From an uncultured Lactobacillus sp. (GTDB lineage: Bacteria > Bacillota > Bacilli > Lactobacillales > Lactobacillaceae): a stretch of DNA of 64,000 bases. Both the position numbers and the translations under genes were made by a program. Where the stretch lies: positions 1 to 64,000 of the forward strand of contig NZ_CANBCP010000002.1 of NCBI RefSeq assembly GCF_947367085.1. The letters are read 5' to 3'. Positions 39,302 to 53,200 of this stretch are shown piece by piece; position 1 is the first letter of the stretch, and each line of letters opens with the position of its first letter. Under the pieces are notes generated by a model. That model saw only the letters and a list, made by a program, of their open reading frames with translations. It did no database searches and was not told the origin of the DNA.

Positions 39302-40024
39302 ATGCCCGAAGCAAAGTATCTAAAAGTTGCTCGGATAATTCAAAATCGCATCAAGGACGGGACTTACAAAACACAAACTCCCCTGCCTGATCAAGAGGCC
39401 CTCGCGAAAGAACTCGGCGTCAGTCGTTTGACTGTGAAAAAAGCGCTTGATGGTCTAGAACGCAAGGGCCTTGTTTATAAGCAATCAGGTCTTGGAACTT
39501 TTGTATTAGGCGATATTCCAATTAAGGAAAAAAACGACGCTGCTGCAAATGGTTTTTTTGGCTTACAAGAGGAAATGGGTAAAGATCATATCACAAGCGA
39601 AGTGCTTCATTTCACTATTGACTTTCCCAACGAAGAAATTCAAAAAAACTTGCGCATAAAAAACAATGAACCGGTTTATAATATCCTGCGCTTGCGTCGA
39701 CTTGACCAAAAGCCATTTGTATTAGAGCACACTTACATGCCGGTTAAATTAGTTCCAAATCTTGACTATGTGGTCTTGAATGATTCAATCTACGAGTATC
39801 TACATAAAGAATTGAAGTTAAAGTTTAGTGTTGCCTATCGTAAAATCAAAGCTACTAAAGCCGACAAATGGGATCAAGAATTTTTAAAAGCAAAAAAAGA
39901 TGATCCAATTTTGGAATTAGAACAAATTATTTGGTTATCCAATGGTCAACCAATTGAATATTCTACTAGTCGCAATCGCTTTGATGAACGTAATTACGTA
40001 GTTTTAGAAACTAAAAGTTTTTAA
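39302..40024 (+). CDS. GntR/UTRA-family regulator, copy 1
   Basis: 240 residues: N-terminal winged helix (DQEALAKELGVSRLTVKKALDGL) and C-terminal UTRA effector domain. HutC/BglR-like, usually a repressor released by a phosphosugar. The ATG is 2 bases after the IIA stop and 16 bases before bgl copy 2. Likely controls the local PTS and bgl genes, possibly through the TTGTTCC palindromes. Confidence 0.9.
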   Translation: MPEAKYLKVARIIQNRIKDGTYKTQTPLPDQEALAKELGVSRLTVKKALDGLERKGLVYKQSGLGTFVLGDIPIKEKNDAAANGFFGLQEEMGKDHITSEVLHFTIDFPNEEIQKNLRIKNNEPVYNILRLRRLDQKPFVLEHTYMPVKLVPNLDYVVLNDSIYEYLHKELKLKFSVAYRKIKATKADKWDQEFLKAKKDDPILELEQIIWLSNGQPIEYSTSRNRFDERNYVVLETKSF

Positions 40025-40031
40025 TTAGTAA

Positions 40032-41522
<1,491 letters not shown>

Positions 41523-41565
41523 TTGCAAAAATAAGTTTAAAATAGATACGAAAACTCACATCACG

Positions 41566-41599
41566 AAAAGAGATCTAACTTTAAGGTTAGATCTCTTTT
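41566..41599 (+). terminator. Terminator after bgl copy 2
   Basis: 14-bp perfect stem (AAAAGAGATCTAAC and complement) with a 6-base loop and T run. It may also serve the convergent GntR gene. Confidence 0.92.
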
Positions 41600-41651
41600 T
41601 GTATACTTATTCAATTATTAAACTAGAGAGTTATACGTAATCTAAAATACT

Positions 41652-42356
41652 TTAAATCAATTCATCAGCACTTTGGTCAAAGAACTTAGCATTTTTATAG
41701 TGATAGACCAAACGAGAAGCGTCAAAAATTTCGCCATCATCAAGATAATAAAAATCATGTACTTCTAATGCCGGATCACCTGGCTGCAATTGCAATATTT
41801 TTGCTTCTTGATCGTTTATTTTCTTAATCTGCATATACTTATCTGAAAAACGAATCTCATGCCCCAGAGCCTTTCTAATATAGCTAAACAGGGATCCTTC
41901 AGCCAGTTGCGGTGTCAAAAATGGTACAACAGACTTTAAATAATATGATTCTTCATAAACGAAGGGCTTATCATTATCTTTTCTTAGACGCTTAATTTCA
42001 AAGCAGGGCTTTTTTCCAAGCAATTCTTGAGCCCACTTAGGAGGCTGTTTTACTTCTTTAACACTATAAACCACACTTGTTGGATTAGATAAAACATCCC
42101 CAAAGCCCCGGTTAGTCCCTAAAGACATGAAACCTTTCCCAGTTTGTGGCGAGGTTCTAACAAAGATCCCTGAGCCTTGTATTTTATAAACCATACCTTG
42201 TTGATCTAACAAAGTTAAAGCTTGCAAGACTGTCGACTTACCTACTTTAAATTGTTCCATCAAATCTGTAATTTTGGGAAGTTGGTCCCCATGCTTCAAA
42301 TTTTTTTCAGCGATATATTTTCTTATCTTATTAGCAACAACTTGATATTTTTTCAT
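41652..42356 (-). CDS. GntR/UTRA-family regulator, copy 2
   Basis: 234 residues: N-terminal winged helix (KITDLMEQFKVGKSTVLQALTLLDQQG) and C-terminal UTRA domain (YYLKSVVPFL). A paralogue of copy 1. It lies after the terminator of the IIC copy 2 operon, so it probably has its own weak promoter in the gap. The RBS (AAGAGAA) is weak. Likely partner of the IIC copy 2/bgl copy 3 locus. Confidence 0.88.
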   Translation of the reverse strand: MKKYQVVANKIRKYIAEKNLKHGDQLPKITDLMEQFKVGKSTVLQALTLLDQQGMVYKIQGSGIFVRTSPQTGKGFMSLGTNRGFGDVLSNPTSVVYSVKEVKQPPKWAQELLGKKPCFEIKRLRKDNDKPFVYEESYYLKSVVPFLTPQLAEGSLFSYIRKALGHEIRFSDKYMQIKKINDQEAKILQLQPGDPALEVHDFYYLDDGEIFDASRLVYHYKNAKFFDQSADELI

Positions 42357-42393
42357 AGTATTTCTCTTACTTAAATAACTCTAATTCACATAA

Positions 42394-42427
42394 AAAATCT
42401 CCGTAGGTTTGTGCCCATGGAGATTTT
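42394..42427 (-). terminator. Terminator of PTS IIC copy 2
   Basis: AAAATCTCC/GGAGATTTT stem around a 16-base loop, followed by T on the minus strand, between IIC copy 2 and GntR copy 2. Confidence 0.75.
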
Positions 42428-42441
42428 CACTTAATTGCTTA

Positions 42442-43806
42442 TTATTTTTGAGCAGCATTACTTGCCTCATCAGCTTGTTCTTGCTTAAGAAGCTTATTGT
42501 CGTAGTGTTTGATAAATGGATACCAAATAAAGAAAGCAATAATTGCATTTACTACGGCCAAAACAAATCCTTGCCAACTAGCAGTAGCAATCATACCACC
42601 TAAACCAATAGGTGTTGGCCAAGGTTGTTGGAAACGAATTACTGGTACGATTCTTAAAGCAATAGCTGCATAAGCGACCATTGAACAAGCCATTGGTGCA
42701 AGCAAGAATGGTACAAATAAATATACGTTATAAACAATTGGTAAACCAAACAAGATAGGCTCGTTAATGTTGAAAATAGCAGGTACTGCTTCAAGTTTAC
42801 CTAATTCGTGTAATTGCTTAGATTTGGCTGCAAAGGCCATCCACATAGCCATACCTAAGGTAGCACCAGATCCACCCATAAATACAAAGGCATTAGTAAA
42901 TTCACCTGCAAACACGAGATGAGCTCCGTGAGCATTAGCAGCCATATTAGATAAAACAATTGCTTGATAGAAACTTGAAATAATAGTAGCACCGTGGATA
43001 CCGAACCACCATAATAGCCCGATTAGGAAGAAGATAATTAATACTCCCCACCAACTTCCAGCAATGTTTGAAATAAATGAGAATGGAATGTATAGAAGTT
43101 GGAAAATATCAGTACCTAAAACAATTAAGATAACGTCAATAACGGCAATAATAAAGGCAATTAAGAAACCTGGAATCATTGCTGAAAATGAATTAGAAAC
43201 ACCAGCAGGAACAGATGCAGGCATTTTAATTCTTAAATTATGTTTCATACAGTAACGGTAAATTTGAACAGTTAACCAAGCAACAATTAACCCTGTAAAA
43301 ATACCAGTTGCACCGATTCTAGTTAAACCAGAACCAGAAACACCATAACCATTTGCGACAACGTTACCATCTTTTAAGATGTTAACCCAAGCAGTTTGTC
43401 CACCTTTCCAAATTAATTGAGGAACAGTGATAAATAATCCCATCAAAGTAAGAAAAACTGCGTTAAGTGGGTCAAGCAACAAATTTTCTTCTTTACGATA
43501 AATGTCAGCATAGTTATATGCAAATGATCCAGCAAAGAAGATCGCGATAATACCCATTGTGGCATTGTAAATAACTGTATAAATGTTGTTAAAACGACCA
43601 ATTGTTGCATTATAGAAGTCCACAAACCAGTCAGCCTTAATAACTTGTGGCAATACAGTTAAGATCAAAAACATTGATCCAATAATTGAAAAGGCAATGA
43701 TTGAATATCCGGCACCCATGATTGCACGTACAAAACGTGAACCAGAGAACTTACCGAGATACTTCATCATATTATCCTTAAATGAAGGTTTAGCAGTATC
43801 TGACAT
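42442..43806 (-). CDS. PTS IIC component, lactose/cellobiose family, copy 2
   Basis: 454-residue IIC with the same family landmarks as copy 1 (IGLLWWFGIHGATI; NINEPILFGLPIVYN). No IIA or IIB partner is adjacent, so it must borrow the IIB/IIA from 38.5-39.3 kb or others in the genome. RBS AGAGGGGG. It lies 23 bases after a small membrane-protein gene; both diverge from bgl copy 3. Confidence 0.93.
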   Translation of the reverse strand: MSDTAKPSFKDNMMKYLGKFSGSRFVRAIMGAGYSIIAFSIIGSMFLILTVLPQVIKADWFVDFYNATIGRFNNIYTVIYNATMGIIAIFFAGSFAYNYADIYRKEENLLLDPLNAVFLTLMGLFITVPQLIWKGGQTAWVNILKDGNVVANGYGVSGSGLTRIGATGIFTGLIVAWLTVQIYRYCMKHNLRIKMPASVPAGVSNSFSAMIPGFLIAFIIAVIDVILIVLGTDIFQLLYIPFSFISNIAGSWWGVLIIFFLIGLLWWFGIHGATIISSFYQAIVLSNMAANAHGAHLVFAGEFTNAFVFMGGSGATLGMAMWMAFAAKSKQLHELGKLEAVPAIFNINEPILFGLPIVYNVYLFVPFLLAPMACSMVAYAAIALRIVPVIRFQQPWPTPIGLGGMIATASWQGFVLAVVNAIIAFFIWYPFIKHYDNKLLKQEQADEASNAAQK

Positions 43807-43829
43807 AATTTAATCCCCCTCTTATGTGT

Positions 43830-44327
43830 CTACTGTCTGTTTCTTTCAAATGTCTTAATTGCTCGTAAGTACTTATCTTTCCCACTTTGAATAGTTTGAA
43901 TTCTCTTCAAAATCAGAATACAGCCTAGAATTCCCGCAATTAAAATTGTAAAAATTACATGTGAGACTCCGCTTGTAGTCATGAATGGGAAAAATACTTT
44001 TCCAAGTGGGCTGTAGCAAATAGCGGCTAAAAGTACATTTGAAATCAGTTGAACTCCATAATACAAAGTCGTAAATCTCAAATCAGTATCTTTTTTGTGC
44101 CACTTGCTAGCTTGCTCAATAGAAGCAATTAGAATTAAAGTTAATAAAATTCCCGCTACGATTGAAGCAACAATATCTTGATAGGAAACTGAAAAAACTA
44201 GCCAAAATAGATTTGTAAATACATAAGCTGCTGAAAAGTATCTGATCATCAAGTAGCGGCTAAAATACATTGACCGTACACTCATGTCATGCTTTTTAGC
44301 TTCTAATTCTGGATCTTTTTTAGCCAT
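43830..44327 (-). CDS. Unknown four-helix membrane protein in PTS operon
   Basis: 165 residues with a charged N-terminus (KKDPELEAKKHDM) and four probable membrane segments (about 30-50, 53-72, 90-110, 118-140). I do not recognise the family. It is first gene of the transcript leading to IIC copy 2 and divergent from bgl copy 3, so a role linked to beta-glucoside uptake is suggested by position only. RBS AAAGGAAAG. Confidence 0.75.
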   Translation of the reverse strand: MAKKDPELEAKKHDMSVRSMYFSRYLMIRYFSAAYVFTNLFWLVFSVSYQDIVASIVAGILLTLILIASIEQASKWHKKDTDLRFTTLYYGVQLISNVLLAAICYSPLGKVFFPFMTTSGVSHVIFTILIAGILGCILILKRIQTIQSGKDKYLRAIKTFERNRQ

Positions 44328-44348
44328 ATTGTTTCTTTCCTTTCTGAA

Positions 44349-44406
44349 TTGTTCCTAAACAATTTTGACAACACCTGTATAATATACTAAAATGAAAGTG
44401 CTTTCA
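44349..44406 (+). promoter_or_regulatory. Divergent control region of bgl copy 3 / IIC copy 2
   Basis: Contains TTGTTCCTAAACAA (44349-44362), related to the operator at 38435. A promoter follows for bgl copy 3, TTGACA (44365-44370) and TAAAAT (44388-44393) with a 17-base spacer. The cre ATGAAAGTGCTTTCA (44392-44406) overlaps the -10. A minus-strand promoter must also lie here but is not clear. Confidence 0.7.
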
Positions 44407-44424
44407 AGAGTAAAACAAAAATAA

Positions 44425-45903
<1,479 letters not shown>

Positions 45904-45927
45904 CTTTTTAAATCAGTTTCATTCGAC

Positions 45928-45960
45928 AAAAATGGACTCACAATATGCGAGTCCATTTTT
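45928..45960 (+). terminator. Terminator after bgl copy 3
   Basis: AAAAATGGACTC/GAGTCCATTTTT stem with a 9-base loop and T run. Confidence 0.92.
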
Positions 45961-46084
45961 ATTTTCACTAAGATTTTCTTAATTCTGCTTACTCTCAAGC
46001 TAAATAGTTTATTTTTTTAAACAAGCTATTACAATGGGTGGTGTAAGGAAATGAAGATAATTCTCAAGAAAGGAAGTTATTTGT

Positions 46085-46513
46085 ATGGCAAATGATTTAA
46101 TGAAGAGTCGTAACCACGAAATGATTGATCAGTTAAACGATTGGTTTGGTTTTCCAAAAGACTTTTTTGACGATAGCTCAATCAAAAATATCATGCAATC
46201 AGATGTTGCAGAAACTGATAAGGATTATATCGTGAAAATAGATATGCCTGGAATGGATAAGAACGAAATCAATGTTTCTTATAACAATGGAACCTTGAAT
46301 GTTTCAGGTACTCGCAAGGCTTTTACTAATCTTGATGATAAAAAAGGTACTCTTATCCATGAAGAAAGAAGCGTTGGTAGAATTCAAAGAAGTTATCACC
46401 TACCAGATGTCAACGCTAAACAAATCACCGCTAAAGATGAAAATGGCGTTTTGACTGTTATCTTGCCAAAACAAAGTGCACAAGATAATAGCAATAATAT
46501 TACTGTTGATTAA
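46085..46513 (+). CDS. Small heat-shock protein (Hsp20/alpha-crystallin)
   Basis: 142 residues: short N-terminal arm, alpha-crystallin domain from about 38 to 125 (IVKIDMPGMDKNEINVSY ... NGVLTVILPK) and a short C-terminal tail. An ATP-independent holdase. I see neither a CIRCE element nor a CtsR box upstream. A TACAAT-like -10 is at about 46029. Confidence 0.94.
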   Translation: MANDLMKSRNHEMIDQLNDWFGFPKDFFDDSSIKNIMQSDVAETDKDYIVKIDMPGMDKNEINVSYNNGTLNVSGTRKAFTNLDDKKGTLIHEERSVGRIQRSYHLPDVNAKQITAKDENGVLTVILPKQSAQDNSNNITVD

Positions 46514-46542
46514 GTTAATAAGAAACAAGTCCAAGATAATCT

Positions 46543-46573
46543 AAAAGACGTAGACCAGTGGCCTACGCCTTTT
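46543..46573. terminator. Terminator between hsp20 and greA
   Basis: AAAAGACGTAG against CTACGCCTTTT, an 11-bp stem with one A-C mismatch, T4 after it; overlaps the greA stop codon by two bases. Probably bidirectional. Confidence 0.75.
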
Positions 46574-47033
46574 ATTTGACTGAGATTATTTTCACTTGAT
46601 AACTACCAGCTGGAGCTTCAACTTTTACAGTCTCTCCAGCCTTCTTTTTCATTAAAGCTTGACCTAGTGGTGAATCAAAAGAAATTTTACCGCTTGCTAA
46701 ATCTGCTTCCATTCGGCCTACAATTCTATAGTTTTCGATTGCTTCATCATCTTCAAATTGCAACTGTACATTTGAGCCTAAATCAATCTTGCCATCATCT
46801 TGTGGCTTTACAATCTCCGCATAACGCAATTGCTTATCTAAATAGCGCAGGCGACTTTGTAAGTGGCCTAATTCCATCTTCGCGGTAGTATATTCTGAAT
46901 TTTCAGATAAGTCCCCCATGCTTCTAGCTTCTTGTAAAATCTTAATTCCCCTTGGACGATCTTTTTTTAAGCGTGCTATTTCATCTTCGATTTGTTTATA
47001 GCCTTGTGGCGTCATCTTTTGAAAATAAACCAT
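46572..47033 (-). CDS. greA: Transcription elongation factor GreA
   Basis: 153 residues. An N-terminal coiled coil inserts into the RNA polymerase secondary channel (GYKQIEDEIARLKKDRP, AREARSMGDLSENSEY-like segment ARSMGDLSENSEYTTAK) and a C-terminal FKBP-like domain follows (SPLGQALMKKKAGETVKVEAP). The acidic tip D-L-S-E-N is intact. Stimulates cleavage of stalled transcripts. Confidence 0.96.
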   Translation of the reverse strand: MVYFQKMTPQGYKQIEDEIARLKKDRPRGIKILQEARSMGDLSENSEYTTAKMELGHLQSRLRYLDKQLRYAEIVKPQDDGKIDLGSNVQLQFEDDEAIENYRIVGRMEADLASGKISFDSPLGQALMKKKAGETVKVEAPAGSYQVKIISVK

Positions 47034-47048
47034 TTTATCTATTACTTC

Positions 47049-47591
47049 TTAATTAAGTGGTGTTTCCTTTCCAGTTGCTACATCCTTGTAATAGATTTTA
47101 CCATTTTTCATCACGTAATTATTAATAACTGCGCCAGTCTTTTTCTCAGCTACACTATAAACGCCATTACCACCTCGAACTTCAAAATCTTGCAATCCAG
47201 TTCCTGCAGGATATTGATCACGCTTGATTGTATCGTTAACAATTAACTTGAAGTTTTGCTCTCCTAATTGATCGTTAGAATTTGAAGTATTTGAACTTTG
47301 ATTATTTGAGTTTGAATTATTCATATTTGAGTTACTTGATTGTTGAGAATTAGTAGCATTATTGGTTTGAGTGCTATCAGAATTTGAAGATTGGTTAGAT
47401 GATTCACTATCTTCGTTATCAGAATCTTCAGTATGTTTTTCTTGATGCTTTTTAGTCTTATGATGACTCTTTTTACTGGTTTGACTAGATTTTGCATCGC
47501 TATTATCACTCTTAGCAGAGTTATTAGAACAGCCCACCGCAAATAATACGGTTAATAGTGTCATACCGGACAATAAAACTTTTTTATGCAT
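47049..47591 (-). CDS. Ser/Asn-rich lipoprotein of unknown function
   Basis: 180 residues. Lipoprotein signal peptide with lipobox FAVGC near residue 21. A low-complexity Ser/Asn/Lys/Gln linker (about 22-115) follows, then a conserved-looking C-terminal domain of about 65 residues (FEVRGGNGVYSVAEKKTGAVI). The linker probably spans the wall. The C-terminal domain is not recognised. It lies 15 bases upstream of greA on the same strand and may be co-transcribed. Confidence 0.8.
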   Translation of the reverse strand: MHKKVLLSGMTLLTVLFAVGCSNNSAKSDNSDAKSSQTSKKSHHKTKKHQEKHTEDSDNEDSESSNQSSNSDSTQTNNATNSQQSSNSNMNNSNSNNQSSNTSNSNDQLGEQNFKLIVNDTIKRDQYPAGTGLQDFEVRGGNGVYSVAEKKTGAVINNYVMKNGKIYYKDVATGKETPLN

Positions 47592-47676
47592 TGTATTACT
47601 TCCTTGCTTTTATTTTTCTATATATTTTATAAAAATCGGTTTAATTATACCAACCAGAAAACTGGGGTCAATTAGC

Positions 47677-47694
47677 TTTTGCATATATGCAAAA
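47677..47694. promoter_or_regulatory. 18-bp palindrome upstream of pepC
   Basis: TTTTGCATATATGCAAAA is a perfect palindrome about 107 bases before the pepC start. A copy with one base changed (TTTTGCAAATATGCAAAA) lies just after the pepC stop (49144-49161). Likely a protein-binding site; the binder is unknown. Confidence 0.5.
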
Positions 47695-47801
47695 TTTCGT
47701 CCTTTATCTCATTACTAATATCTTTTTCTATATTAAGCTAGCAGTTTGAGGTAGAATATTAAATGTAAGATTATAAATATATGAAAAGGAAGTATGAAAT
47801 T

Positions 47802-49118
47802 ATGTCTCACGAATTAACTTTTCAAGAAATAGAAGGTTTCCGCAAAGATTTTGATAATTCCAGAAACGACGTTGTTTCTCGTGCTGCAATGCGTTCTGGT
47901 GTCCTTGAAGCTTCATTCAATCCTAAAGTTGAAGAAACTTTAAATGATGTTTTTTCAGTTGAAGTTAAAACTGACAACGTTACTAACCAACAACAATCCG
48001 GCCGTTGCTGGTTGTTTGCTACTTTGAATACTTTACGTCACTACTTTGGTGAAAAGAATAACTACAAGAACTTTACTCTTTCTCAAGCTTATAACTTCTT
48101 CTGGGATAAGATTGAACGCGCTAATATTTTTTATGACATGATTATTGACACCGCTGATAAGCCATTAGACGACCGTACTGTCAAAGCATATTTGAACTTT
48201 GCAGGTACTGACGGTGGTCAATGGGCAATGGCAGCTTCACTAGTTAAGAAATACGGTGTTGTACCAACTAATGCTATGCCAGAAACCTTTAATACTAACC
48301 ACACTTCTGGCTTTGCTGACGCTTTAGCACGCAAGGAAAAGAAAGATGCTTTAGTTTTGCGTAAATTAGTCAACGAAGGCAAGATGGACGAAGTTGAAAA
48401 GAAGCGCAAGGAATTCTTAAGCGAAGTTTACCGTATGACTGCAATCGCTGTTGGTGAACCACCTAAGAGCTTTGACTTAGAATTCAGAGATGACGACAAG
48501 AAACTTCACTTAGAAAAAGGTTTAACTCCTGTTCAATTCTTTAATGAATACTGGAAAGATTTTGACTTTTCTGATTATGTCTGCTTAACGAATGCACCTG
48601 ATCATGAATATGGCAAACTCTACTCACTTCCATTTGAGGATAATGTTGAAGGTGGTATCCCAATTACTTTCTTAAACGTACCAATGGAATACTTAAAAGA
48701 TGCTGCAATCAAGCAATTGAAGAGTGGTGAAAGTATTTGGTTCGGTAATGACGTTTTGAAAGAAATGGATCGCAAGACCGGCTTTTTGGATGATGAATTA
48801 TACAAGACTGATGACTTGTTCAATGTTGATACCAAGATGTCTAAAGCAGATCGTTTAGCTACTGGTGAAGGTGCCGTAACCCACGCCATGACCTTGGTTG
48901 GTGTTGACTTAGACCATGAAGGGGACGTTCGTAAGTGGAAAGTTGAAAACTCATGGGGTGATAAATCTGGCCGCAAGGGTTACTTCACAATGAGTGACGA
49001 CTGGTTCAACGACTACGTTTATGAAGTAATTGTTCACAAAGATTACTTAACTGATGAGCAAAGAAAGATTGCTGATTCAACCCCTACTCCACTTCCAGCA
49101 TGGGACTCACTTTCATAA
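47802..49118 (+). CDS. pepC: Aminopeptidase C (bleomycin-hydrolase family)
   Basis: Cytoplasmic C1-family cysteine aminopeptidase that degrades peptides from milk protein or other sources. Catalytic Cys69 in QQQSGRCWLFATLNTLRH, His in THAMTLVGVD and Asn in VENSWGDKSG. 438 residues, hexamer in the family. The C-terminus TPLPAWDSLS lies in the active site and gives aminopeptidase action. The track start seven codons upstream overlaps the AAAGGAAG ribosome site; use the ATG at 47802. Confidence 0.96.
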   Translation: MSHELTFQEIEGFRKDFDNSRNDVVSRAAMRSGVLEASFNPKVEETLNDVFSVEVKTDNVTNQQQSGRCWLFATLNTLRHYFGEKNNYKNFTLSQAYNFFWDKIERANIFYDMIIDTADKPLDDRTVKAYLNFAGTDGGQWAMAASLVKKYGVVPTNAMPETFNTNHTSGFADALARKEKKDALVLRKLVNEGKMDEVEKKRKEFLSEVYRMTAIAVGEPPKSFDLEFRDDDKKLHLEKGLTPVQFFNEYWKDFDFSDYVCLTNAPDHEYGKLYSLPFEDNVEGGIPITFLNVPMEYLKDAAIKQLKSGESIWFGNDVLKEMDRKTGFLDDELYKTDDLFNVDTKMSKADRLATGEGAVTHAMTLVGVDLDHEGDVRKWKVENSWGDKSGRKGYFTMSDDWFNDYVYEVIVHKDYLTDEQRKIADSTPTPLPAWDSLS

Positions 49119-49143
49119 TAATAAAATCAAAAATATTTTAATA

Positions 49144-49161
49144 TTTTGCAAATATGCAAAA
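49144..49161. promoter_or_regulatory. Near-palindrome downstream of pepC
   Basis: TTTTGCAAATATGCAAAA, 17 of 18 bases identical to the palindrome at 47677-47694. It overlaps the A-run of the following terminator. Confidence 0.45.
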
Positions 49162-49199
49162 AATGGTAAGACTGACGAATTTTTAGTCTTACCATTTTT
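49159..49199. terminator. Terminator between pepC and lacR
   Basis: 15-bp perfect stem AAAAATGGTAAGACT/AGTCTTACCATTTTT with an 11-base loop. Serves both converging genes. Confidence 0.92.
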
Positions 49200-49211
49200 A
49201 TTTGTACTTTT

Positions 49212-50222
<1,011 letters not shown>

Positions 50223-50244
50223 TTAATAAGTAAAATATTTTTTA

Positions 50245-50253
50245 TTTACTAAA
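50245..50253. promoter_or_regulatory. Operator-like TTTACTAAA before lacR
   Basis: TTTACTAAA, the reverse complement of the TTTAGTAAA repeated upstream of lacS, spans the lacZ stop codon just upstream of lacR. Confidence 0.5.
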
Positions 50254-53200
50254 ACATTTTACCATTATTTTTATATAAGGCAGCTAAGGTAAAGTCTAAA
50301 ACATATCGATCCTGTGCATCTAATAAAAACTCAGGATGAACTTGAGCGCCCCAAGAGTCATCCCCACCAACTCCCATTTGAGCAGCAATAACACGGACAT
50401 AAGTATATCTACTTGGGCCTAAATCAGATAAATGATCTGTAGTTTCAAGTTGACTTGTTGAATATGGCAAAGCTGAAACATTGAGTGGCGTCTTATTAGC
50501 AAGAATTCTAATTCCATCGCCAGCTTTATTCAAAAGATCATATTGACGAACCTGACTGCGATTGCCGCATTCTTGTAAGCGTAAATATGGAGTTAGATTA
50601 TCTTGTACTTTTCCTTTATAAATTCCAAAATAAGATCCAGCTAAACGATCACTATAACTTTCATTAGGACCTAAACCATAATATTGATAACGATCATAAT
50701 CATTTGGAATCGCGAACTCTAAGCCAAATAACGGCAACTTCCCTACTTTCTGAGCACCAGGGAAGATTGCTTGGATATTAATCTTGCCACTTTTATCAAT
50801 GCGATATCGAATGTCTAGCTTATCTTTTAAAGCAACCGGCAAATCAAATTGAGCATTAATTTCAACAAATTCTTCTTCTTTTTCAAAATTCAAATCTACC
50901 AGCTTCATGAATTTACCAGCATTTTCCCATTGTGCCATCTCAAAACCGTAACAAGCGCCCCGGTCATTATCAGTTAATGGCCGCCAAAATGTTGGCTGCA
51001 TCAAAGTTTGTAAAAATTCACTACCACCATAATTGATTGAAACTAATTTTCCTCTTTCCTTGGAAAGTAAAATACTATAATTATGTCCACTAAAGCCAAA
51101 ATTATAATCGCTATCAATTGGGGTGCCTGCTCCATCTGGCTCGAAAGTTGGAATGGCTTTATGTACTAAAAATTGAACTTTGCCTAACTGGTATCCTGCA
51201 TCAGCCCAGTCATTGCTTTGGGCTAAAATTTCACTTACTTGATAGATTAGTTCATCTGTTGGTTCAAAATCGATTTTGGGCCATTTAATTTTAAAAACTC
51301 CAGACTCAGTTGGCATTACATTTATAGTCAGTGAATGACTCCAGATAACTCGACCGTTAAGTAAGACATTGGCAACAAACTTCTCTTTTTCCAGATCGAT
51401 GAACAAATTTTTATTTTCTACTGTTAACTCTTTATCATTCAACTTCATCTGAACATTATTATATAAGGCTTTAACAGCTGCCATTTTCGGTGAAACTACT
51501 CGATTAGCAAAAACTAGCCCATCACCACAAAATTCATAATCTGTTGGTCGATCATCAAAATCGCCGCCGTAAGCTAAACTGCCATTTTTCTCAATGCCCT
51601 GATCGATAAAGTCCCAAATAAAACCACCTTGATACTGAGGATATTTTTCTAAAGCAGTATAAGATTGTAGGTCACCTACTGAGTTGCCCATGGCATGCAT
51701 ATATTCACAAGAAATATATGGTTTTTTCGGATTAGACATTAAATATTCTTCAATTTCGTGTGGTTTAGCATACATTCGGCTTTCGATATCGCTTGCTTGA
51801 TCAAATTTACGATTATGCGTCACTCCTTCATAATGCACTAAGCGATGAAGATCATTTTTACGCAAGAAATCTGCCATCTTAGCTATGACACTACCAGCAT
51901 AGGATTCATTACCACAAGACCAGATCAACACACACGGGTGATTATAGTCACGCTGCATCATATTATTAGCGCGATCTAAACATGCAGCCAGCCATATTTT
52001 TTTACTTGCGGGTACATTATAAGTCGCATCTTCTTTGCCTACTTTTTGCCAGGTACCATGAGTTTCTAAATTGGTCTCATCAATTACATAGAGGCCGAGT
52101 CGATCACACATCTCGTAAAAATAAGTCTGATTTGGATAATGGGATGTTCGAACCGCATTGATATGGTTGCGTTTCATGGTTTTAAGATCCCAAGCAATAT
52201 CTTTTTTACTAATGGCTCGCCCAGCTTGACAATCAAATTCGTGTCGATTTACACCCTTGAAAACAATTCGGCGGTTATTTAAATACATAATTCCATCACG
52301 AAGTTTGAAGCTGCGAAAACCTAGTTGAACTTGACTAACTTCTTGCAATTTATCCTTGAGATATAACTTTACTCTCAAAAAATAGAGATTAGGATTCTCA
52401 CTACTCCAAGTTAGAACTGCTAACTTACGCCAATTTAAATGAACGCGCTTGTTTTCAACACCAACTTCGGTTTTGCGGATTACTTGCCCCTTATTATCCA
52501 TTAACTCACATGATAAAAAGCTGTTATCGATATCCCCGTCTAATTTGAAGTCTGCTTTAAGTTGACCTTCACTTAAGTTCTTGCTTAAAGTGGGTGTAAG
52601 ATGAACATCCTCTAAATGTAAATCAGCCTTAGCTCTTAATTCAACGCTTCTAAAAATTCCAGTTAAACGCCAAAAATCCTGATCTTCCAGCCAAGAAGCC
52701 GATGAGTATTTAAATACAGCCACACAAAGGCGATTATTTTTTTCTTGAAGAAATTCAGTAACTTCAAATTCACTTGGGGTAAAAGAATCTTCACTATAGC
52801 CAACAAATTTTCCATTTAGCCAAACATAAATCGCAGTTGCCGCACCTTCAAAACGTAAGTTAACTCTTTTATCTTTTAAACCATTTGCTAAATCAAAATA
52901 GCGTACATAAGAGGCAACTGGGTTTTCTTTTTTAGGAATTAAAGGTGGCTCCAATTTTTCATGACCATCGAATGGATATTGCACATTGACATATTGAGGT
53001 TTTCCATAACCTTGTAATTCTAAATTGGCTGGGACATCTACAAAGCCAAAACCACTATCATCAAAACCATTTTCATAAAAATCCTTAGCCCAAAGATTAA
53101 TATTTTTTACGTAATTAAGCTTCCAGCGTCCATCTAAGTTTTGAATTAAACTTGATTTTTTTTGAAGTAATTGCTCGTCACTAGCATATACAACGTGGTC

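Noticed and set aside
45904-46084. CIRCE or CtsR box before hsp20
   Set aside because: Neither the CIRCE inverted repeat nor tandem GGTCAAA was found in this gap.
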